Positions 1-9,710 are shown, numbered from the stretch's first letter. The stretch is 64,000 bases of DNA from a bacterium (GCA_902812405.1 CADDZI010000004.1:1-64000), one strand, 5' to 3'. A program made the numbers and translations. The notes: generated by a model not told the origin, from the letters alone.

Positions 1-47
1 CGCTCGCCCGGGCGAATGTGAGAAGGTGGTGGTTTGATCCGGCCGGC

Positions 48-710
48 CTATTCCATGTGCGCGACGAGGATGGGTTTCGAGGTTGGGATGGGAGAGCCGC
101 CGGCTTTTTCGATGGTGATCGCGACGACCGCACCTTTGACCGGGGATGCCGCCATCACGACGGCGCCGTGGCCGCGCGCATCCGGCGAAAAGGCAGGCTC
201 GGGTGTCGGCTGCTTTCCCGGGAGAATGATCCAGGCCTGGTACTGTTTGCCGGCCGGCAAGGCGGGCAGCCCCTCCATCTCGACTCGCAGGAATCCGTGG
301 ATCGCTTTCACGGTACCGCGCACCTGGCATGCGGGGACGGCTTGGGTGCACGCCAGAGTCCAGGATGGGCCTGCGGTCATTGCGTGCAGCCACCATGCGC
401 CGGCTGCCAGAGCGACCGCCGCGGCGACAGCCGCCGGAATCTGCCACACGCGCCGTTGCCGAATGCGAAGCTGGGGCCTCGCGGCGAGCCTGGAGAGGAC
501 GCGCTCGCGCAGGGCGGCCGGAGCGGCTTGCGTTGCGCTGACGCCAACGGCTGCCGCGGCGGTTGCGTAGCGGCGCAGCTCACGCCGGCAGGTGTCACAC
601 TCCTCGAGGTGGGCCTGCAGCGTGGCACATTCGTCCTCGCCGGCCGGGAGAGCACCCGCCGCAAATGCGGCCACGAGGTCGAGCATGGCGTCGTCGTGCT
701 GCGGGCTCAT
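48..710 (-). CDS. RskA-type anti-sigma factor
   Basis: Membrane anti-sigma factor of about 220 aa. The N-terminal part carries the zinc anti-sigma signature HLEECDTC (H-x3-C-x2-C). A single membrane segment follows (PAAVAAAVALAAGAWWL). The C-terminal extracytoplasmic part resembles the RskA domain (LPALPAGKQYQAWIILPGK, then a GGSPIPTSKP ending). The start ATG at 708-710 overlaps the TGA of the upstream sigma gene (ATGA), so the two are translationally coupled. An open frame continues upstream but only as the shadow of the sigma gene. Inference: it holds the neighbouring ECF sigma factor at the membrane until a signal releases it. Confidence 0.9.
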   Translation of the reverse strand: MSPQHDDAMLDLVAAFAAGALPAGEDECATLQAHLEECDTCRRELRRYATAAAAVGVSATQAAPAALRERVLSRLAARPQLRIRQRRVWQIPAAVAAAVALAAGAWWLHAMTAGPSWTLACTQAVPACQVRGTVKAIHGFLRVEMEGLPALPAGKQYQAWIILPGKQPTPEPAFSPDARGHGAVVMAASPVKGAVVAITIEKAGGSPIPTSKPILVAHME

Positions 711-1246
711 GGCGCCGTCACCTGCTGCGACAGAGCTTCCCACAGCTGCCGTAAGCCGCTGCGGATGCGGCTCTTGATGGTTCCCAGCGGCGTGCCCGAC
801 CGTTCGGCGACCTCTCGATAGGAAAGCCCGCCAAAGTACGCTTGCTCGATTGCCTCCCGCTGCTCGGCCGGGAGCCGGCGCAGCGCTTCGCTGACAGCCG
901 TCGCCTGCACGCGGGAGACGACTTCTTCCTCCACATCGATGGGGGCCGGCAGGTCGACGGGCATATCTGATTCGCGGGTACGGACGGCGGCGCTGCGCAC
1001 CACATCGAGTGCGGCGTTGCGCGCAACGCGCGCCAGCCATGCGGTGAGGCTGCCGCCGCTGAAAGCGTGCGGCTTTGACCACAGCGTCAAGAAGACGGAC
1101 TGCGTGATGTCCTCAGCCGCCACAGGGTCTCCCACAATACGCCGGCAGATTCCGTAGACCAGGTTGACGTAACGGTCGTAAAGGGCCGCGAAGGCGGCTT
1201 TATCGGCGGCCGCCACCCGGCGCATGAGCTCGTGATCGTCGCTCAC
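707..1246 (-). CDS. ECF RNA polymerase sigma factor (SigK-like)
   Basis: A 179-aa sigma-70 family protein. Region 2 covers roughly residues 10-80 (FAALYDRYVNLVYGICRRIV, then the DAAED-like AAEDITQSVF). Region 4 is near the C-terminus (LPAEQREAIEQAYFGGLSYR and TPLGTIKSRIRSGLRQLWE). The start is taken as GTG at 1244-1246 because GGAGG lies about 5 nt upstream; a longer open frame exists but has no such site. It is followed by an RskA-type anti-sigma gene in a 4-bp overlap, the usual ECF arrangement. Regulon unknown. Confidence 0.92.
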   Translation of the reverse strand: MSDDHELMRRVAAADKAAFAALYDRYVNLVYGICRRIVGDPVAAEDITQSVFLTLWSKPHAFSGGSLTAWLARVARNAALDVVRSAAVRTRESDMPVDLPAPIDVEEEVVSRVQATAVSEALRRLPAEQREAIEQAYFGGLSYREVAERSGTPLGTIKSRIRSGLRQLWEALSQQVTAP

Positions 1247-1525
1247 AGGACCTCCGGGTTCGGCTGTATCCAAAACGAAGCCTTGTGCGGGAAGAGCATG
1301 AACCGCGGGCCGAGCCGCAGACGCCTGGGTACGGTGCCGGACTGCCGGGGCCGGCACTGCTACGGCGTGGAGCCCGGCGCAGCGGAGATCGTGGCCCGTG
1401 GCGGCGACCGGCATGAGTATCACGTGAGAAGTAACGGACAGGGGGGCTCTTCGGCTTGCCCGTCAGAGGAGATGTAAGACCGTCTGCACACTATTCGGGT
1501 ACGGTGTCGAGGGGAGGCAGACCAG

Positions 1526-2545
1526 GTGCGGTTCTACAGATTTTTTCAGACTGCGATTCCATGCGGAGTAGGGATGGCGATGCTTGCCGCGGGATGCAGC
1601 AGCAGCGCAACGCCGCCCGCCCCCCCGCCGCCGGCGTCCGGTGCGATGTACGTCACCGACTTCGCGAATCAAGCAGTTCTGGTGTACTCGCAGAATGCAA
1701 ATTGCAATTGCGCGCCGAGGCGCTTTCTGCAGGGGGGCAACACGGGTTTGGCAGGCCCGGCAGGTGTGGCCGTCGACGCAGCTGGGGCAATCTACGTGAC
1801 GAATGAGGCTGTCAACACGCTCCGTGTCTATCCGCCCGGCGCCAGCGGCAATGCCCCATCGATTTTGACGATAACGGGTCTGTTCTCTCCTGTGGGCGTC
1901 GCCGTTGACGGCGCCGGCAATGTCTACGTGGTCAACAGTGCGTCCTCGGGAGGGATCCCCTCCATTGCCGTGTATGCGCCGGGGAGAACAGTCCCCTCGA
2001 CGACCATTAGCGGCACCGCCACCGGTTTATCCGAGCCCGCCTACATTGCGCTAGACGGCTCGGATAACATCTGGGTCACAGATACGGTGGGGAATCGCGT
2101 CGAAGAGTTTTTGGCCGGCAGCAGCGGCAACGTGGCGCCGAACATCATTATTGCGGGCGGCAGCACGGGTCTGTCAAGCCCTGAGGGCATCGCGTTCGGT
2201 CCCAATGGATACCTCTATGTTGCCGTCGTGAATCCGCCGGGCGTTCCGGATGCCGTACTGATCTTTCAAACCCCATCCGCTCCCGGCACCTATAACCAGG
2301 CTCCGCTGAATGAGTTGTGCGGTCCCAACACCCTGGTTAACAACCCCGCCGGGATTGCCGTAAATTCCCTGGGGACGCTGTTTGTCGTCAACGCACAAAG
2401 CTCGCTTGGATCAGGCTACATCACGACGTTCTCCGCCGGGAATATCGGCGGTGGCCCTTCGTGTGTTGCCGGCCCCGTGCCCAACGCCGTCATCGGGGGC
2501 AATAACACGCCGTTTGCGGATCCGCTCGGCATCGCGCTGCATTGA
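1526..2545 (+). CDS. NHL-repeat beta-propeller lipoprotein
   Basis: A 339-aa secreted lipoprotein. The signal peptide ends in a lipobox-like LAAGC at about residues 20-24, followed by a Ser/Pro linker. The rest is repeated NHL/SMP-type blades (GLAGPAGVAVDAAGAIYVTN, FSPVGVAVDGAGNVYVVN, LSEPAYIALDGSDNIWVTD, LSSPEGIAFGPNGYLYVAV), giving a beta-propeller. The GTG start has GGGGAGG about 8 nt upstream. It diverges from the sigma/anti-sigma pair, so it may be in that regulon (inference). Ligand unknown. Confidence 0.85.
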   Translation: MRFYRFFQTAIPCGVGMAMLAAGCSSSATPPAPPPPASGAMYVTDFANQAVLVYSQNANCNCAPRRFLQGGNTGLAGPAGVAVDAAGAIYVTNEAVNTLRVYPPGASGNAPSILTITGLFSPVGVAVDGAGNVYVVNSASSGGIPSIAVYAPGRTVPSTTISGTATGLSEPAYIALDGSDNIWVTDTVGNRVEEFLAGSSGNVAPNIIIAGGSTGLSSPEGIAFGPNGYLYVAVVNPPGVPDAVLIFQTPSAPGTYNQAPLNELCGPNTLVNNPAGIAVNSLGTLFVVNAQSSLGSGYITTFSAGNIGGGPSCVAGPVPNAVIGGNNTPFADPLGIALH

Positions 2546-2794
2546 TCTGACCTCTCATGGCCGGCCGCGTCAACGCGGCGGCTCCGGGGCTCGCGCGCCG
2601 TTACCGGAGCGACACTTACACGTCTGTCTCGCTGAACGGGACAAATAATGTCGATTCCACCGTCCCTCGGCGTCGCGGAGCCTGCTCGTTGGCGGCGAAT
2701 ACTTTCTGTCCGGCTGTGCGCCCCCAAGCCGGCTGAAGCCGGGTGCGCACACTGCTCTAACCAGTCCATGCTAGGAAGTATATCCTCTACCAAG
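2546..2794. other. Intergenic stretch, no gene seen
   Basis: About 250 bp between the NHL lipoprotein and the M16 peptidase. The peptidase frame is open through part of it (from 2648) but the translation there is unlike any M16 N-terminus. It probably holds the peptidase promoter. I see no convincing terminator. Confidence 0.5.
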
Positions 2795-4123
2795 ATGCCG
2801 ACCCAGACGACGATGACCTCCCTCTCTGCGGACGCCGGGAACGTGCCGCAGGTTTGCGTTTTGCCGAACGGGTTGCGCGTGGTCGGCACGCGCATGCCGA
2901 ACGCACGCAGTCTCAGCTTTGTTTTGGCGGTGCGCGCGGGCTCGATCTACGATCCGCCGGACCAGGCGGGCCTGGCACATTTCCTGGAACACCTGATCTT
3001 TAAGTCCACGCGCGACCTATCGCGGCATGAGATTGCGGCGGCAATGCAACGCTGCGGCAACCGCTTCGACCCGACGACGAGCAAGGAGTTCATCTCCATT
3101 GCCGGTACGGTTCCGCTGTCGAAGATTCACCTGGCGCTCGAATTAGTCGCCAGCGTGGCCCAGCGGCCGCTTTTCGATCCGCCGGATGTCGAAACCGAAC
3201 GCCGCGTCGTGCTTGAGGAGTTGCGCGACTGGGAGATCGATCCGAGCAAGCGCATCGAGGTTCTCACCGACCGCACGCTGTGGGGATCGCATCCCTTGGG
3301 TCGCGACACGGGCGGCACGCGGGCCAGCGTGCGCGCACTGACGCGCGAGCAGGTGCGCCGGTTCCACCGCAAGTTCTTTCATCCCGCCAATGCCGTTCTC
3401 AGTATGGCCGGTCCGTTAACGGCGGCGGAGATGTTTGCGGCCGCGCGGCGGCACTTCGGGGCGTGGCGTCCGACCTCGCTCGCGTCCCTGCCGCGCCGCC
3501 CTTCCACTGCCGCGGGTGCGGTTGCCGTGCGTCAAGCGCGGCGCCCGCAGGTCGTGCGACGCGCGGACAGCCAGCAGGTCTGGTTCTCCATCTCAACCAC
3601 GACGCCATCGTATCCGCAGGGCCGGCGCGCGATGCTCCAGACGCAGCTGGCGCAGGTTCTCATCGGCGACGGCGACGGCAGCCGCCTATGGGATGGATTG
3701 CGGGAGCGTCTGGGTTTGGCGTACGAGGTGTATGCAACTCTGGACTTCTACGCCGACGTCGGCGTCATGAGTGCCATGGCGGCGGTGGGGCGTAGCCGTG
3801 CCGCACGCGCCGTGCGGGAGGCCAAACGTATCCTGCGCGATACGTCGGCTCGCGGCTTCACGCGCAACGAGGTGGAACGCGGCAAGGATGCCCTCGCCGC
3901 GCAGATCGATCTACTCGCGGATTGGAACGCCGCCAATGCCGCGCGCTATGCCGAACTGGCTCTCCTGGGCCAAGAGCTCACGACGCCGGCACAGGAGCTG
4001 GACGAGCTTGGGATGCTCGGCGCGGCCGAGTTCAATGCATTCCTGCGGGAGCGGTTGACGTGGGATGGCGCGGCGGTCTGCGCCATCGGTGAGGGACCGG
4101 CTTTGGCGGCCATCGCCTCATAA
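2795..4123 (+). CDS. M16 family zinc metallopeptidase
   Basis: Pitrilysin/processing-peptidase family, about 442 aa. The zinc site is the inverted HXXEH motif HFLEH, with the third ligand Glu about 75 residues later in RRVVLEELRD. The mature fold begins at VCVLPNGLRVVGT. The second, inactive-type half contains the R/Y pair region (GLRERLGLAYEVYATLDFY). ATG at 2795 is preferred over the in-frame ATG at 2648, because the extra 49 residues do not look like protein of this family; the exact start is uncertain. No signal peptide is evident. These enzymes cut short peptides or presequences. Confidence 0.88.
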   Translation: MPTQTTMTSLSADAGNVPQVCVLPNGLRVVGTRMPNARSLSFVLAVRAGSIYDPPDQAGLAHFLEHLIFKSTRDLSRHEIAAAMQRCGNRFDPTTSKEFISIAGTVPLSKIHLALELVASVAQRPLFDPPDVETERRVVLEELRDWEIDPSKRIEVLTDRTLWGSHPLGRDTGGTRASVRALTREQVRRFHRKFFHPANAVLSMAGPLTAAEMFAAARRHFGAWRPTSLASLPRRPSTAAGAVAVRQARRPQVVRRADSQQVWFSISTTTPSYPQGRRAMLQTQLAQVLIGDGDGSRLWDGLRERLGLAYEVYATLDFYADVGVMSAMAAVGRSRAARAVREAKRILRDTSARGFTRNEVERGKDALAAQIDLLADWNAANAARYAELALLGQELTTPAQELDELGMLGAAEFNAFLRERLTWDGAAVCAIGEGPALAAIAS

Positions 4124-4227
4124 GATCGGCGGTCCGCTGCGCCCGGAGATGCCGGCAGGAGAGGCTGTCGGGTCCCGACGGGGCCCTCACCGGCACGGGT
4201 TCCCCGGACCCATGCGGTGCCGGGGGC

Positions 4228-4854
4228 CTATTCGTCTGCCTGGACATGGCGCGCCGTGTCAAGGACAACGGCGGCCCACACCTCGACGCCGACTCGCTCG
4301 GTGTTGACGACGAGGTCGTACAGCGCGGGATCGCGCCAGTTCACCCCGTAGTGCTGCGCCATGTAGGCCTGCCGCTGCTGGTCCGAGCGCTTGATGTCGC
4401 GCACCGCCTCCTCGGCCGAGCAGCCGGTCCGATCGCGCATCCTCTGCACGCGTGACTCGACCGGCGCGGTGACGAACACGCGCAACGTGTCGCGCCGCCC
4501 GCGCAAGAGGACGGGGGCCCCGCGCCCGATGACGACCAAAGGTCCGCGTCCGGCGTCGGCATGCTCGCGAATGATCGCTGCGGTCAGCTGAACCAGCCGC
4601 TCTTCGGACCAGTCGGGCAGCGTTCCGGCCGCATACGCCTCCGGATAGGCCGCGCTGATCACGCGAAAGAGACGTTCGGCAAAACCCTCGACAGCCTCGT
4701 CGTGAGCCCTGACGTATGCCGACGGTGCTCCGATGCGTGCTGCCACCAGATCGACGATCTGATGGTCAAGCAGCTCGGCTCCCGCGAGCCGCGCGAGGAG
4801 TTCTCCCAGCAGCCGACCGCCGGCGCACAACTCGCGCCCAATGGCGATAATCAC
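4228..4854 (-). CDS. Cytidylate kinase-like protein
   Basis: A 208-aa P-loop protein of the cytidylate-kinase-like family that often occurs outside nucleotide operons. The N-terminus MIIAIGRELCAGGRLLGELL corresponds to the GREFGSGG P-loop of that family with Cys-Ala in place of the usual small residues. LVVIGRGAPVLLRGRRDTLRVFVTAP and RQAYMAQHYGVNWRDPALYDLVVNT match the conserved core and C-terminus. Family members have been linked to signalling as well as CMP phosphorylation, so substrate is unassigned. Stands alone, convergent with the M16 gene. Confidence 0.8.
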   Translation of the reverse strand: MIIAIGRELCAGGRLLGELLARLAGAELLDHQIVDLVAARIGAPSAYVRAHDEAVEGFAERLFRVISAAYPEAYAAGTLPDWSEERLVQLTAAIIREHADAGRGPLVVIGRGAPVLLRGRRDTLRVFVTAPVESRVQRMRDRTGCSAEEAVRDIKRSDQQRQAYMAQHYGVNWRDPALYDLVVNTERVGVEVWAAVVLDTARHVQADE

Positions 4855-4905
4855 GGCTGCAGCGCAGGATACCCCCGGCGCGCAACCCCCGGGGCGCGCA
4901 TCGTG

Positions 4906-5211
4906 TTATGCCGCCGTGCTGTCCGGGAGGCGGAAGGTTGTAGGCAGCAGTCTGCCGCCTTCGCGCTGCAATGCATCGCGGATGACCGAAACCGGCAAGC
5001 CGGCCGCCTGCGGGTCGATCCCGACAAACCATGTGAGGTCGGACCGCCGCTCGTCACCCCGTGCCGGCGGACGCAGTCCCCCGTCGCCCGGATCCCGCAC
5101 TGCGACCTGGATACGATGCGGTGCGACACCTTGGTTGCGCAGCCAGTCGATCGCTGCGGTCGCATCGCGCAAGAGCGTGAACGCGGCCGCGATGTAGGTG
5201 CCGGTGCCCAT
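4906..5211 (-). CDS. Small conserved hypothetical protein
   Basis: A 101-aa protein starting MGTGTYIAAAFTLLRDATAA. The first half (an Ala-rich helix, then WLRNQGVAPHRIQVAVRD) resembles the ferredoxin-like N-terminal fold of general-stress-type small proteins. The C-terminus (VSVIRDALQREGGRLLPTTF) would be a second alpha/beta unit. No catalytic motif seen. It diverges from the isocitrate dehydrogenase gene. A longer frame that overlaps it antisense to that gene is a shadow. Function unknown. Confidence 0.6.
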   Translation of the reverse strand: MGTGTYIAAAFTLLRDATAAIDWLRNQGVAPHRIQVAVRDPGDGGLRPPARGDERRSDLTWFVGIDPQAAGLPVSVIRDALQREGGRLLPTTFRLPDSTAA

Positions 5212-5360
5212 GTCGCAGCATCATTGTGCGATTGCACCGCCGCCGCCCTGCCGGCGGGGCGTGCTTTTGGCACGTCTCGGACAGGAGGCGGAGCCGGGGC
5301 TGGGAACAATCGCCCAGGCGCCCGCCACCGCGGTCTCGCGCCCGTCCCAACGGGGTACCT

Positions 5361-6803
5361 ATGACGGCAAGAACTCCCATTACCGTGGCCTACGGAGACG
5401 GCATCGGCCCGGAAATCATGCGCGCCACGCTGGACATCCTGGAGGCGGCGGGCGCAGCGTTGGAGATCGAGGTCATCGAAGTCGGCGAGGCGGTCTATCG
5501 GTCCGGCATCCCCACCGGCATCCCGCCGGCTGCCTGGGAGTCCCTGCGCCGGACGCGGGTTTTTCTCAAGGCGCCCATTACGACACCTCAGGGCGGCGGG
5601 TACAAGAGCCTCAACGTCACGATGCGCACCGCGCTCGGCCTGTACGCCAATGTTCGCCCGGCGGTCGCGTATGCTCCGTTCGTCGAGACCAAGTACCCGG
5701 GTATGAACGTCATCATCATTCGTGAGAATGAAGAAGACGTCTACGGGGGCATCGAATACCGGCAGACGCAGCAAATGACGGAGGCGCTGAAGCTGATCTC
5801 GCGCCCCGGCACCGAGAAAATCGTTCGCTTTGCGTTCGCCTACGCTTGCGCCAACGGACGCCGTAAGGTCACGTGCTTCGCGAAGGACAATATCCTCAAG
5901 ATTACCGACGGGCTGTTTCATGCAATCTTTGACGAAGTGGCCAAGGAGTATCCGGAGATCGACAGCGAGTTTTGGATCGTCGACATCGGAGCGGCCAAGC
6001 TGGCCGACACGCCCGAGGCGTTCGACGTCGTCGTGCTGCCCAATCTGTATGGCGATATTCTCTCGGACGTGGCGGCGCAAATTGCGGGCTCCGTCGGACT
6101 GGCCGGGTCCGCGAACATCGGCGATGTGGCGGCGATGTTCGAGGCAATTCACGGGTCGGCCCCCCGTCGCGCCGGCCAGGACGTTGCCAATCCATCCGGT
6201 CTCCTGCATGGGGCGATTCTCATGCTGCTCCACATCGGTCAGACGGAGGTCGCCGAACGCGTGCACAATGCCTGGCTGACGACCATCGAAGACGGCATCC
6301 ACACCTACGATATTTATCAGGACGGAGTCAGCCGCCGCAAGGTCGGCACCCAGGAATTCGCGCGGGCGGTCATCGAGCGTCTGGGACGCACCCCCCGCGT
6401 GCTGCAACCCGCCCGCTACCCGGCGCGTTCCTCGCCGCCCCCGGCGGCACCGCGCCCTGCGGCCGCTCAGCGCAAGACCCTGGTAGGCGTGGACATGTAT
6501 CTTGACTGGACGGACGGGACGCCCCGGCGGCTGGGCGAGCTCCTGGCACCGCTGGGCAACGGGCGCTTGCGCCTGGCGGCGATCTTCAACCGAGGGACGG
6601 TCGTCTGGCCGGATGGTCTGCCGGAGACGTTTTGCACCGATCACTGGCGCGCGCGTTTCCTTGGCCGGGAAGGGACCAGCCTGGCGTTGCCGGACGTCAT
6701 CGAGCTCGTGGGGCGCGCGGCGCAGGCCGGCTTGGACGTCATCAAGACCGAACATCTGTACGAGTTCGACGGACGGCCGGGCTACTCGGCGGGGCCATCG
6801 TGA
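5361..6803 (+). CDS. icd: Isocitrate dehydrogenase, Thermus-type with C-terminal extension
   Basis: A 480-aa member of the isopropylmalate/isocitrate dehydrogenase family; it converts isocitrate to 2-oxoglutarate in the TCA cycle. The start MTARTPITVAYGDGIGPEIM is typical. Substrate and metal residues lie in NVRPAVAYAP, RENEEDVYGGIEYRQT and the NLYGDILSDVAAQ block. IHGSAPRRAGQDVANPSG is the nucleotide-binding region. After about residue 350 a Pro/Ala linker leads to an extra domain of about 110 residues (TLVGVDMYLDWTDGTPRRLG onward), as in the long Thermus/rickettsial NADP-type enzymes. The stop TGA overlaps the aconitase GTG start. Cofactor (NADP) is inferred from family type. Confidence 0.93.
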   Translation: MTARTPITVAYGDGIGPEIMRATLDILEAAGAALEIEVIEVGEAVYRSGIPTGIPPAAWESLRRTRVFLKAPITTPQGGGYKSLNVTMRTALGLYANVRPAVAYAPFVETKYPGMNVIIIRENEEDVYGGIEYRQTQQMTEALKLISRPGTEKIVRFAFAYACANGRRKVTCFAKDNILKITDGLFHAIFDEVAKEYPEIDSEFWIVDIGAAKLADTPEAFDVVVLPNLYGDILSDVAAQIAGSVGLAGSANIGDVAAMFEAIHGSAPRRAGQDVANPSGLLHGAILMLLHIGQTEVAERVHNAWLTTIEDGIHTYDIYQDGVSRRKVGTQEFARAVIERLGRTPRVLQPARYPARSSPPPAAPRPAAAQRKTLVGVDMYLDWTDGTPRRLGELLAPLGNGRLRLAAIFNRGTVVWPDGLPETFCTDHWRARFLGREGTSLALPDVIELVGRAAQAGLDVIKTEHLYEFDGRPGYSAGPS

Positions 6804-9607
6804 GCGAGCAGCCGGCGGGCCGCAACGTCGGCCGCGACACCTTCGGCGTTCGAGACATCTTCGAGAGCGGCGATCGCAGCTACAGCTATTGGAGTCTGCC
6901 GCGCCTGGAAAAAGCCGGCATTGGGCATCCGTCGCGTCTGCCGTACTCGCTGAAAATCCTGCTCGAGAATCTCCTGCGCCACGAGGACGGGCAAACCGTC
7001 ACCGGCGATCAGATTCGGGCGCTGGCCGCGTGGGACCCGGCACGCAAGACGGCGACCAGCATTGCGTTTCATCCTGCGCGTGTCTTGTTGCAGGACTTGA
7101 CCGGCGTGCCATGCGTCGTCGATTTGGCGGCCATGCGCGACGCAATGGCCGGATTGGACGGGGATCCGCGGGCGATCAACCCGCTCGTCGACGCCGAACT
7201 CGTCATCGACCACTCCGTCATCGTGGATGCGTGGGGCAGCCGTCAGGCGTTTGGCATCAATGCCGACCAGGAGTTCGAACGCAACCGCGAGCGCTACGCC
7301 CTCTTGAAGTGGGCGCAAGGCTCGCTCTCGCGGTTCGTCGTCATGCCTCCCGACACGGGCATCGTCCACCAGGTGAATCTCGAGTACCTGGCGCGGGTCG
7401 TGTTTCGCGACCAGGCGGGGGAGCACGCGGTCGCCTTTCCGGACTCGCTGGTCGGCACCGATTCCCACACCACGATGGTCAATGGGTTGGGCGTCCTAGG
7501 GTGGGGCGTGGGCGGCATCGAGGCCGAGGCCGCCATGCTTGGCCAGCCCCTCACGATGCTCATCCCGGACGTCATCGGATTTCGCCTGGAGGGCGCCTTG
7601 CCGACCGGTGCCACCGCCACCGACCTGGTCCTCACGGTGGCCGAGATCCTGCGCCGGCGCGGCGTCGTCGATTGTTTTGTCGAGTTTTTCGGTCCGGGCG
7701 TGCGGTCGCTAAGCGTCGCCGACCGCGCAACCATCGGCAACATGTCGCCGGAATACGGCTCCACCGTCGCGATCTTCCCGATCGACGACATGACGCTCGA
7801 GTACCTGCGGCTGACCGGGAGGCCGAAAGAGCAGGTGGACGCGGTCGAAGCATACGCCAGAGTCCAAGGTCTCTTCCATGCCGGCGATGCGCCCGAGCCG
7901 CTGTTCAGCGACGTGCTGCAGCTCGACCTGGGCTCCGTCGAACCGTCCCTGGCCGGCCCGACGCGGCCGCAGGATCGCGTTCCCCTCAAAGATGCCAAAG
8001 CGGCGTTTGAGAAGTCATTGGCCGCTTTCGAGCAGCGTCGCGGTCCGGCCAAGGTGTCGGCCGACGAGCTGGCGCGCTGGGCATCTGAGGGCGGCAGCGT
8101 CGCCACGTACAGCTCGGCAACCGTCCGCCGCCGCGCCACCTACAGGGATGGCAGCGGCAAAGCAATCGAACTGCGCGACGGCGCCGTGGTCATCGCGGCC
8201 ATTACGAGCTGCACCAACACCTCGAACCCGTCCGTCATGCTGGGCGCGGGCATGCTGGCGCGCAACGCGGTGCAGCGCGGGCTGCGCAGCAAGCCCTGGG
8301 TGAAGACGAGTCTGGCGCCGGGCTCCAAAGTTGTGACGGATTACCTGGCGGCGGCCGGCCTTTTGCCGTACCTGGAGCAGTTAGGCTTCTACCTGGTCGG
8401 CTACGGGTGCACGACGTGCATCGGCAACAGCGGGCCGCTCGACGAGCCGATTGCCGCGGCAATCACGGAGCACGAATTGGTTGCCTGTGCCGTGCTCTCG
8501 GGGAACCGCAACTTCGAGGGGCGCATCCATCCGCTCGTCCGGGCCAACTATCTGGCGTCGCCTCCGCTCGTCGTCGCCTACGCGTTGGCGGGAACGATGG
8601 ATTTCGACCCGATCGGCGAGCCCCTCGGGCGCGACCCGGCCGGGCGGCCGGTCTACCTGGCCGATATCTGGCCGTCGCAGGACGAGATCGGCGCCTCAAT
8701 CGCCGAATGCGTCGCCGAAGCGATGTTCCGCAAAGAGTATGCGGACGCATTCGGCGGCGACCAACGCTGGCGCTCGCTGGCCGTCCCCCCAGGCGAGCGC
8801 TTCGTCTGGGATGAGAGGTCGACGTACGTGCGCCGGCCACCGTTCTTGGACGGCATTCAACCGGCGCCGCCGGCGCCGCAGGACATCCGCGGTGCGCGCG
8901 TTTTGGCTGTCTTGGGAGATTCCGTCACGACCGACCACATTTCTCCGGCAGGCGCCATCGGGCGCAACACACCGGCCGGACGCTACCTGCTCGAACACGG
9001 CGTGGAGCCCAAGGACTTCAACTCCTACGGTGCACGCCGCGGCAATCACGAGGTCATGGTGCGCGGAACCTTCGCCAACATCCGCTTGCGGAACCGTCTC
9101 GTGCCGGGCGCGGAGGGCGGGGTGACGCGGCACCTGCCGGGGGGCGAACGGATGTCGATTTTCGACGCCGCGCAGCGCTACCGCGCCGAGGGGGTGCCGC
9201 TGCTCGTTGTGGCCGGCACCGAGTACGGCTCGGGCTCCTCGCGGGATTGGGCCGCCAAGGGACCCCGGCTGCTCGGCGTGCGCGCCGTCATCGCCCGCAG
9301 TTTTGAGCGCATTCACCGCAGCAACCTCGTCGGCATGGGCATCTTGCCGCTGGAGTTCGAGCCCGGCGAATCCCTCGACAGCCTGGGGCTCAGCGGCGAG
9401 GAGCTCTTCGACATTACGGGGATCGCCCAGGGGGTCGGGGTGGGTGCACGCCTGACCGTGACCGCGACGCGCGCGGACGGGACGGTGCGGCGCTTTGCGG
9501 TCCGGGCCCGGATCGATACCCCGGACGAAGCCCGTTACTACCGCCACGACGGCATTTTGCCGTACGTCCTGCGCCAGCTGCGGGAGCGCGCAGGGAGTGC
9601 GACGTAG
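6800..9607 (+). CDS. acnA: Aconitate hydratase A
   Basis: A 935-aa aconitase of the AcnA/IRP class, interconverting citrate and isocitrate. Cluster cysteines are visible in the SCTNTSNPS motif (about residue 469) and the GYGCTTCIGNSG motif (about 536-539). The C-terminal swivel domain carries YGSGSSRDWAAKG (about 808). GTG start within a GTGA overlap with the isocitrate dehydrogenase gene. The order icd-acnA lets two consecutive TCA enzymes be made from one coupled message. Length is normal for the family. Confidence 0.96.
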   Translation: MSEQPAGRNVGRDTFGVRDIFESGDRSYSYWSLPRLEKAGIGHPSRLPYSLKILLENLLRHEDGQTVTGDQIRALAAWDPARKTATSIAFHPARVLLQDLTGVPCVVDLAAMRDAMAGLDGDPRAINPLVDAELVIDHSVIVDAWGSRQAFGINADQEFERNRERYALLKWAQGSLSRFVVMPPDTGIVHQVNLEYLARVVFRDQAGEHAVAFPDSLVGTDSHTTMVNGLGVLGWGVGGIEAEAAMLGQPLTMLIPDVIGFRLEGALPTGATATDLVLTVAEILRRRGVVDCFVEFFGPGVRSLSVADRATIGNMSPEYGSTVAIFPIDDMTLEYLRLTGRPKEQVDAVEAYARVQGLFHAGDAPEPLFSDVLQLDLGSVEPSLAGPTRPQDRVPLKDAKAAFEKSLAAFEQRRGPAKVSADELARWASEGGSVATYSSATVRRRATYRDGSGKAIELRDGAVVIAAITSCTNTSNPSVMLGAGMLARNAVQRGLRSKPWVKTSLAPGSKVVTDYLAAAGLLPYLEQLGFYLVGYGCTTCIGNSGPLDEPIAAAITEHELVACAVLSGNRNFEGRIHPLVRANYLASPPLVVAYALAGTMDFDPIGEPLGRDPAGRPVYLADIWPSQDEIGASIAECVAEAMFRKEYADAFGGDQRWRSLAVPPGERFVWDERSTYVRRPPFLDGIQPAPPAPQDIRGARVLAVLGDSVTTDHISPAGAIGRNTPAGRYLLEHGVEPKDFNSYGARRGNHEVMVRGTFANIRLRNRLVPGAEGGVTRHLPGGERMSIFDAAQRYRAEGVPLLVVAGTEYGSGSSRDWAAKGPRLLGVRAVIARSFERIHRSNLVGMGILPLEFEPGESLDSLGLSGEELFDITGIAQGVGVGARLTVTATRADGTVRRFAVRARIDTPDEARYYRHDGILPYVLRQLRERAGSAT

Positions 9608-9622
9608 TCAACACTCGAGATA

Positions 9623-9659
9623 TTATCTTGACTTTGATATTATATTGACATCAAGATAA
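9623..9659. promoter_or_regulatory. AT-rich palindromic operator, MarR-like
   Basis: The outer arms TTATCTTGA (9623-9631) and TCAAGATAA (9651-9659) are exact inverted repeats. Inside, 9641-9658 forms a tighter 18-bp palindrome (TATATTGA-CA-TCAAGATA, one mismatch) of the kind bound by MarR-family repressors. The stretch is strikingly AT-rich for this genome and overlaps the -35 box of the promoter below. The cognate regulator is not in the window. Confidence 0.6.
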
Positions 9660-9673
9660 TTTTTTGCTACCCT
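9645..9673 (+). promoter_or_regulatory. Promoter of recombinase-hsp20 unit
   Basis: Consensus -35 TTGACA at 9645-9650, a 17-bp spacer and a weak -10 TACCCT at 9668-9673, 38 bp before the recombinase ATG. The -35 lies inside the palindrome, so a bound repressor would block it. Confidence 0.5.
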
Positions 9674-9710
9674 ATCGGCGTGACCGTCAGGGGTTTGCAA
9701 GCGTGTCACC

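Noticed and set aside
4851-6755. A 634-codon open frame on the minus strand across the isocitrate dehydrogenase gene
   Set aside because: It is antisense to a clearly identified enzyme, its translation is Arg/Gly-rich with no domain, and it arises from GC-rich codon bias.
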